In this document: piece by piece, positions 4,607 through 5,823 of the stretch
Numbering within the stretch: position 1 is the first letter of the stretch
Layout of the letters: each line of letters opens with the position of its first letter
From: Actinomycetes bacterium
Lineage (GTDB): Bacteria; Actinomycetota; CALGFH01
Direction: 5' to 3'
Assembly: GCA_030152105.1 (NCBI GenBank)
Contig: JASLIH010000635.1
Location: 1-5,823 of the forward strand
Length of the DNA stretch: 5,823 nucleotides
The notes under the pieces: generated by a model
The model's database searches: none
Told to the model about the DNA's origin: nothing
Seen by the model: the letters and a program-made list of their open reading frames with translations, nothing else
Program-made: the position numbers and the translations under genes

Positions 4607-5085
4607 GCGCCCCCGGAGGCGCCCCGACGGACCGGGCCGAGCGGCTGCTGGCCGCGGCCGGCAGGATCCGGGCCAGCGCCGCGGTGCTGCCCGACGACGC
4701 CCTCACCGACCCCGACCCGGCCTCCGGGGAGCGCTGGGACCGGGGCCAGGTCCTGGCCCACGTGGCCGAGATGCTGCCCTACTGGGCCGAGCAGGCCGAG
4801 CTGATCGCCGCCGGCCGCCAGGACGAGTTCGGCCGGGTCTCCTCCGACCCGGGACGTATCGGCGCCATCGAGCGCGACCGCCGCGAGGACCCGCAGCGGC
4901 TCCTCGGCCGGGTCGACGAGGGCGTGGCCGTGGTCCTGGCCCTGCTGGACCGCCTCGACGACCAGGCCCTGGCCCACAGCGGCCACCACCAGACCCTGGG
5001 GGAGATGACGGTGGCCGAGATCATCGACCGGTTCACCGTCGCCCACCTGGAGGAGCACGCCGACCAGCTCGACCCCCCCTCCTGA
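4603..5085 (+). CDS. DinB / mycothiol-dependent maleylpyruvate isomerase-like protein
   Basis: This 160-residue, mostly helical protein fits the DinB-like four-helix bundle, which includes mycothiol- and bacillithiol-dependent transferases and isomerases. RWDRGQVLAHVAEMLPYW (44-61) supplies H53, and FTVAHLEEHADQL (144-156) supplies H148 and H152, together the likely divalent-metal triad. Helix 3 runs from about 99 to 118 (RLLGRVDEGVAVVLALLDRL). Mycothiol-dependent maleylpyruvate isomerase has an additional C-terminal domain and about 240 residues; this protein ends after the DinB bundle, so it is a relative rather than a confident isomerase. The ATG at 4603 overlaps the FAH-family stop as ATGA, with GAGG at 4591-4594 as ribosome binding site. 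Co-translation with an FAH-family enzyme hints at a shared ring-cleavage or thiol-dependent catabolic step. No signal peptide is seen. Confidence 0.8.
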   Translation: MSAPGGAPTDRAERLLAAAGRIRASAAVLPDDALTDPDPASGERWDRGQVLAHVAEMLPYWAEQAELIAAGRQDEFGRVSSDPGRIGAIERDRREDPQRLLGRVDEGVAVVLALLDRLDDQALAHSGHHQTLGEMTVAEIIDRFTVAHLEEHADQLDPPS

Positions 5086-5087
5086 CG

Positions 5088-5117
5088 TTGCGGACCAGGC
5101 CCGGGCAGGCGTACCTA
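5088..5117 (+). promoter_or_regulatory. Candidate promoter of the thioredoxin gene, near-leaderless
   Basis: TTGCGG (5088-5093) and TACCTA (5112-5117) are spaced by 18 nt. The -10-like box ends 7 nt before the ATG at 5125, and no Shine-Dalgarno sequence is present in the intervening or preceding bases, so transcription may begin at or within a few bases of the start codon. The last base of the -10 departs from the TANNNT pattern. TACAAC (5116-5121) is an alternative but lies too close to the start. Confidence 0.35.
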
Positions 5118-5124
5118 CAACGGT

Positions 5125-5823
5125 ATGAGCGATCTTGTGTATGACGTGACCGAGGCCACCTTCCAGGCCGAGGTGCTCGAACGTTCGATGACCGTCCCCG
5201 TGCTGGTCGACTTCTGGGCCGACTGGTGCGGCCCCTGCCACGCCCTGTCCCCGGTGCTGGAACGGGCGGTGGAGCGCCACGGCGGCGAGGTCGTCCTGGC
5301 CCGGGTCGACGTCGACCAGAACCAGCGGCTGGCCATGGCCTTCCAGGTCCAGGGGATCCCGGCGGTCAAGGCGTTCGCCGGTGGCCGCCTGGTCGACGAG
5401 TTCGTCGGCGCCCAGCCGGCGGCCGTGGTCGAGCAGTTCGTGGAGGCCCTGCTGCCCAGCGAGGCCGACCGGGCCGCGGCCGCCGCGGCCGAGCTGGACC
5501 CCGAGCAGGCCGCCGAACGCTGGCGCGAGATCCTGAAGGACGACCCCGACAACCTGGCCGCCCGGGCCGGCCTGGCCGACCTGGCCCTGGAGGAGGGCCG
5601 ACCCACCGAGGCGATCGAGCTGCTCCGCCCGATCGAGACCGACCCCGAGGTCGCCGTCCTGCTGGCCCGCGCCCGCCTGGCCACCGTGGCCGCCGACCCC
5701 GCCTCCCGCTTCGCCGCCGCCGCCGCCCAGGCCACCGACGGCCAGCCCGACCCCGCCCTGGCCACCCTGCTCGACGCCGTCCGGGAAGGCCCCGGCGAGA
5801 CCCGAGACCAGGCCCGGGAGCTC
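5125..5823 (+). CDS. ybbN: Thioredoxin-like co-chaperone of the YbbN/CnoX type, C-terminus beyond window
   Basis: The 233 visible residues begin with a thioredoxin domain (about 5-110). VLVDFWADWCGPCHALSPVLE (26-46) holds the active-site C35-G-P-C38, and GIPAVKAF (77-84) holds cis-Pro79. After a short acidic, alanine-rich linker (112-128), residues about 128-185 form helical pairs resembling TPR units: AAERWREILKDDPDNLAARAGLADLALEEG, then TEAIELLRPI. This order, thioredoxin followed by TPR-like helices, is that of YbbN/CnoX, a cytoplasmic protein that protects and hands over oxidised clients to chaperones. E. coli CnoX has lost the first active-site cysteine, whereas this protein keeps both and could be redox-active. 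No signal peptide or lipobox is present. It lies 39 bp after the DinB-like gene on the same strand with its own candidate promoter. The frame is still open at the window end. Confidence 0.92.
   Translation, partial: MSDLVYDVTEATFQAEVLERSMTVPVLVDFWADWCGPCHALSPVLERAVERHGGEVVLARVDVDQNQRLAMAFQVQGIPAVKAFAGGRLVDEFVGAQPAAVVEQFVEALLPSEADRAAAAAAELDPEQAAERWREILKDDPDNLAARAGLADLALEEGRPTEAIELLRPIETDPEVAVLLARARLATVAADPASRFAAAAAQATDGQPDPALATLLDAVREGPGETRDQAREL

Noticed and set aside
4474..5280. Leftward open frame of 268 codons antisense to the DinB-like gene and thioredoxin start
   Set aside because: It has no recognisable domain and overlaps two well-supported plus-strand genes.
5115..5765. Leftward open frame of 216 codons antisense to the thioredoxin-like gene
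   Set aside because: Low-complexity Ser/Ala/Arg translation, while the plus strand has WCGPC and cis-Pro motifs.
1..5823. Transposons, CRISPR arrays, tRNA genes, attachment sites or toxin-antitoxin genes
   Set aside because: No transposase motif, terminal inverted repeats, regularly spaced repeats or cloverleaf-like segments were seen by eye on either strand.

Overview
The window is uniformly G+C-rich DNA with dense genes, strong C/G preference at third codon positions and very short intergenic gaps. A SigJ/ECF41-type sigma factor with a C-terminal SnoaL-like domain, a GSP17M-like stress protein, a DinB/mycothiol-isomerase-like protein and actinobacterial-looking promoter elements (TAGGAT-type -10 boxes, probable leaderless starts) point to an actinobacterium (Actinomycetota). 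Nothing seen fixes the genus. No rRNA, tRNA, CRISPR array, insertion sequence or phage gene was found.

Layout from left to right, on alternating strands. (1) 1-417 (-): N-terminal 139 residues of an atypical SDR/NmrA-like NAD(P)-binding protein, cut by the window edge. (2) 418-493: a 76-bp divergent regulatory region with an ECF41-like promoter and two inverted repeats. (3) 494-1384 (+): ECF sigma factor with fused SnoaL-like domain. (4) 1387-2433 (-): membrane fatty acid desaturase, convergent with the sigma gene and only 2 bp from it. (5) 2434-2604: divergent intergenic region of 171 bp. (6) 2605-3045 (+): GSP17M-like ferredoxin-fold protein. (7) 3042-3389 (-): small single-domain cupin; its stop codon and that of gene 6 share one CTAG. 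(8) 3441-3551 (+): C-terminal relic of an ABC transporter ATPase, coupled by ATGA to (9) 3548-4606 (+): fumarylacetoacetate-hydrolase-family enzyme, coupled by ATGA to (10) 4603-5085 (+): DinB/mycothiol-isomerase-like protein. (11) 5125 to beyond 5823 (+): YbbN/CnoX-type thioredoxin with a TPR-like C-terminal part, cut by the window edge.

Two gene partnerships are readable. The sigma factor and the divergent SDR match the known ECF41 arrangement (sigma factor next to a carboxymuconolactone decarboxylase, oxidoreductase or epimerase target). The FAH-family and DinB-like genes form a translationally coupled pair. In Actinobacteria that pairing recalls fumarylpyruvate hydrolase with mycothiol-dependent maleylpyruvate isomerase (gentisate pathway), but the second protein is short and lacks the usual C-terminal domain, so the pathway is only a suggestion.

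I found no complete undescribed multi-gene system. The most unusual features are the FAH-family gene's Gly/Pro/Ala-rich N-terminal insertion built on a 21-bp repeat, two canonical short-loop G-quadruplex motifs directly after it, and the ABC ATPase relic that now serves as its upstream cistron.
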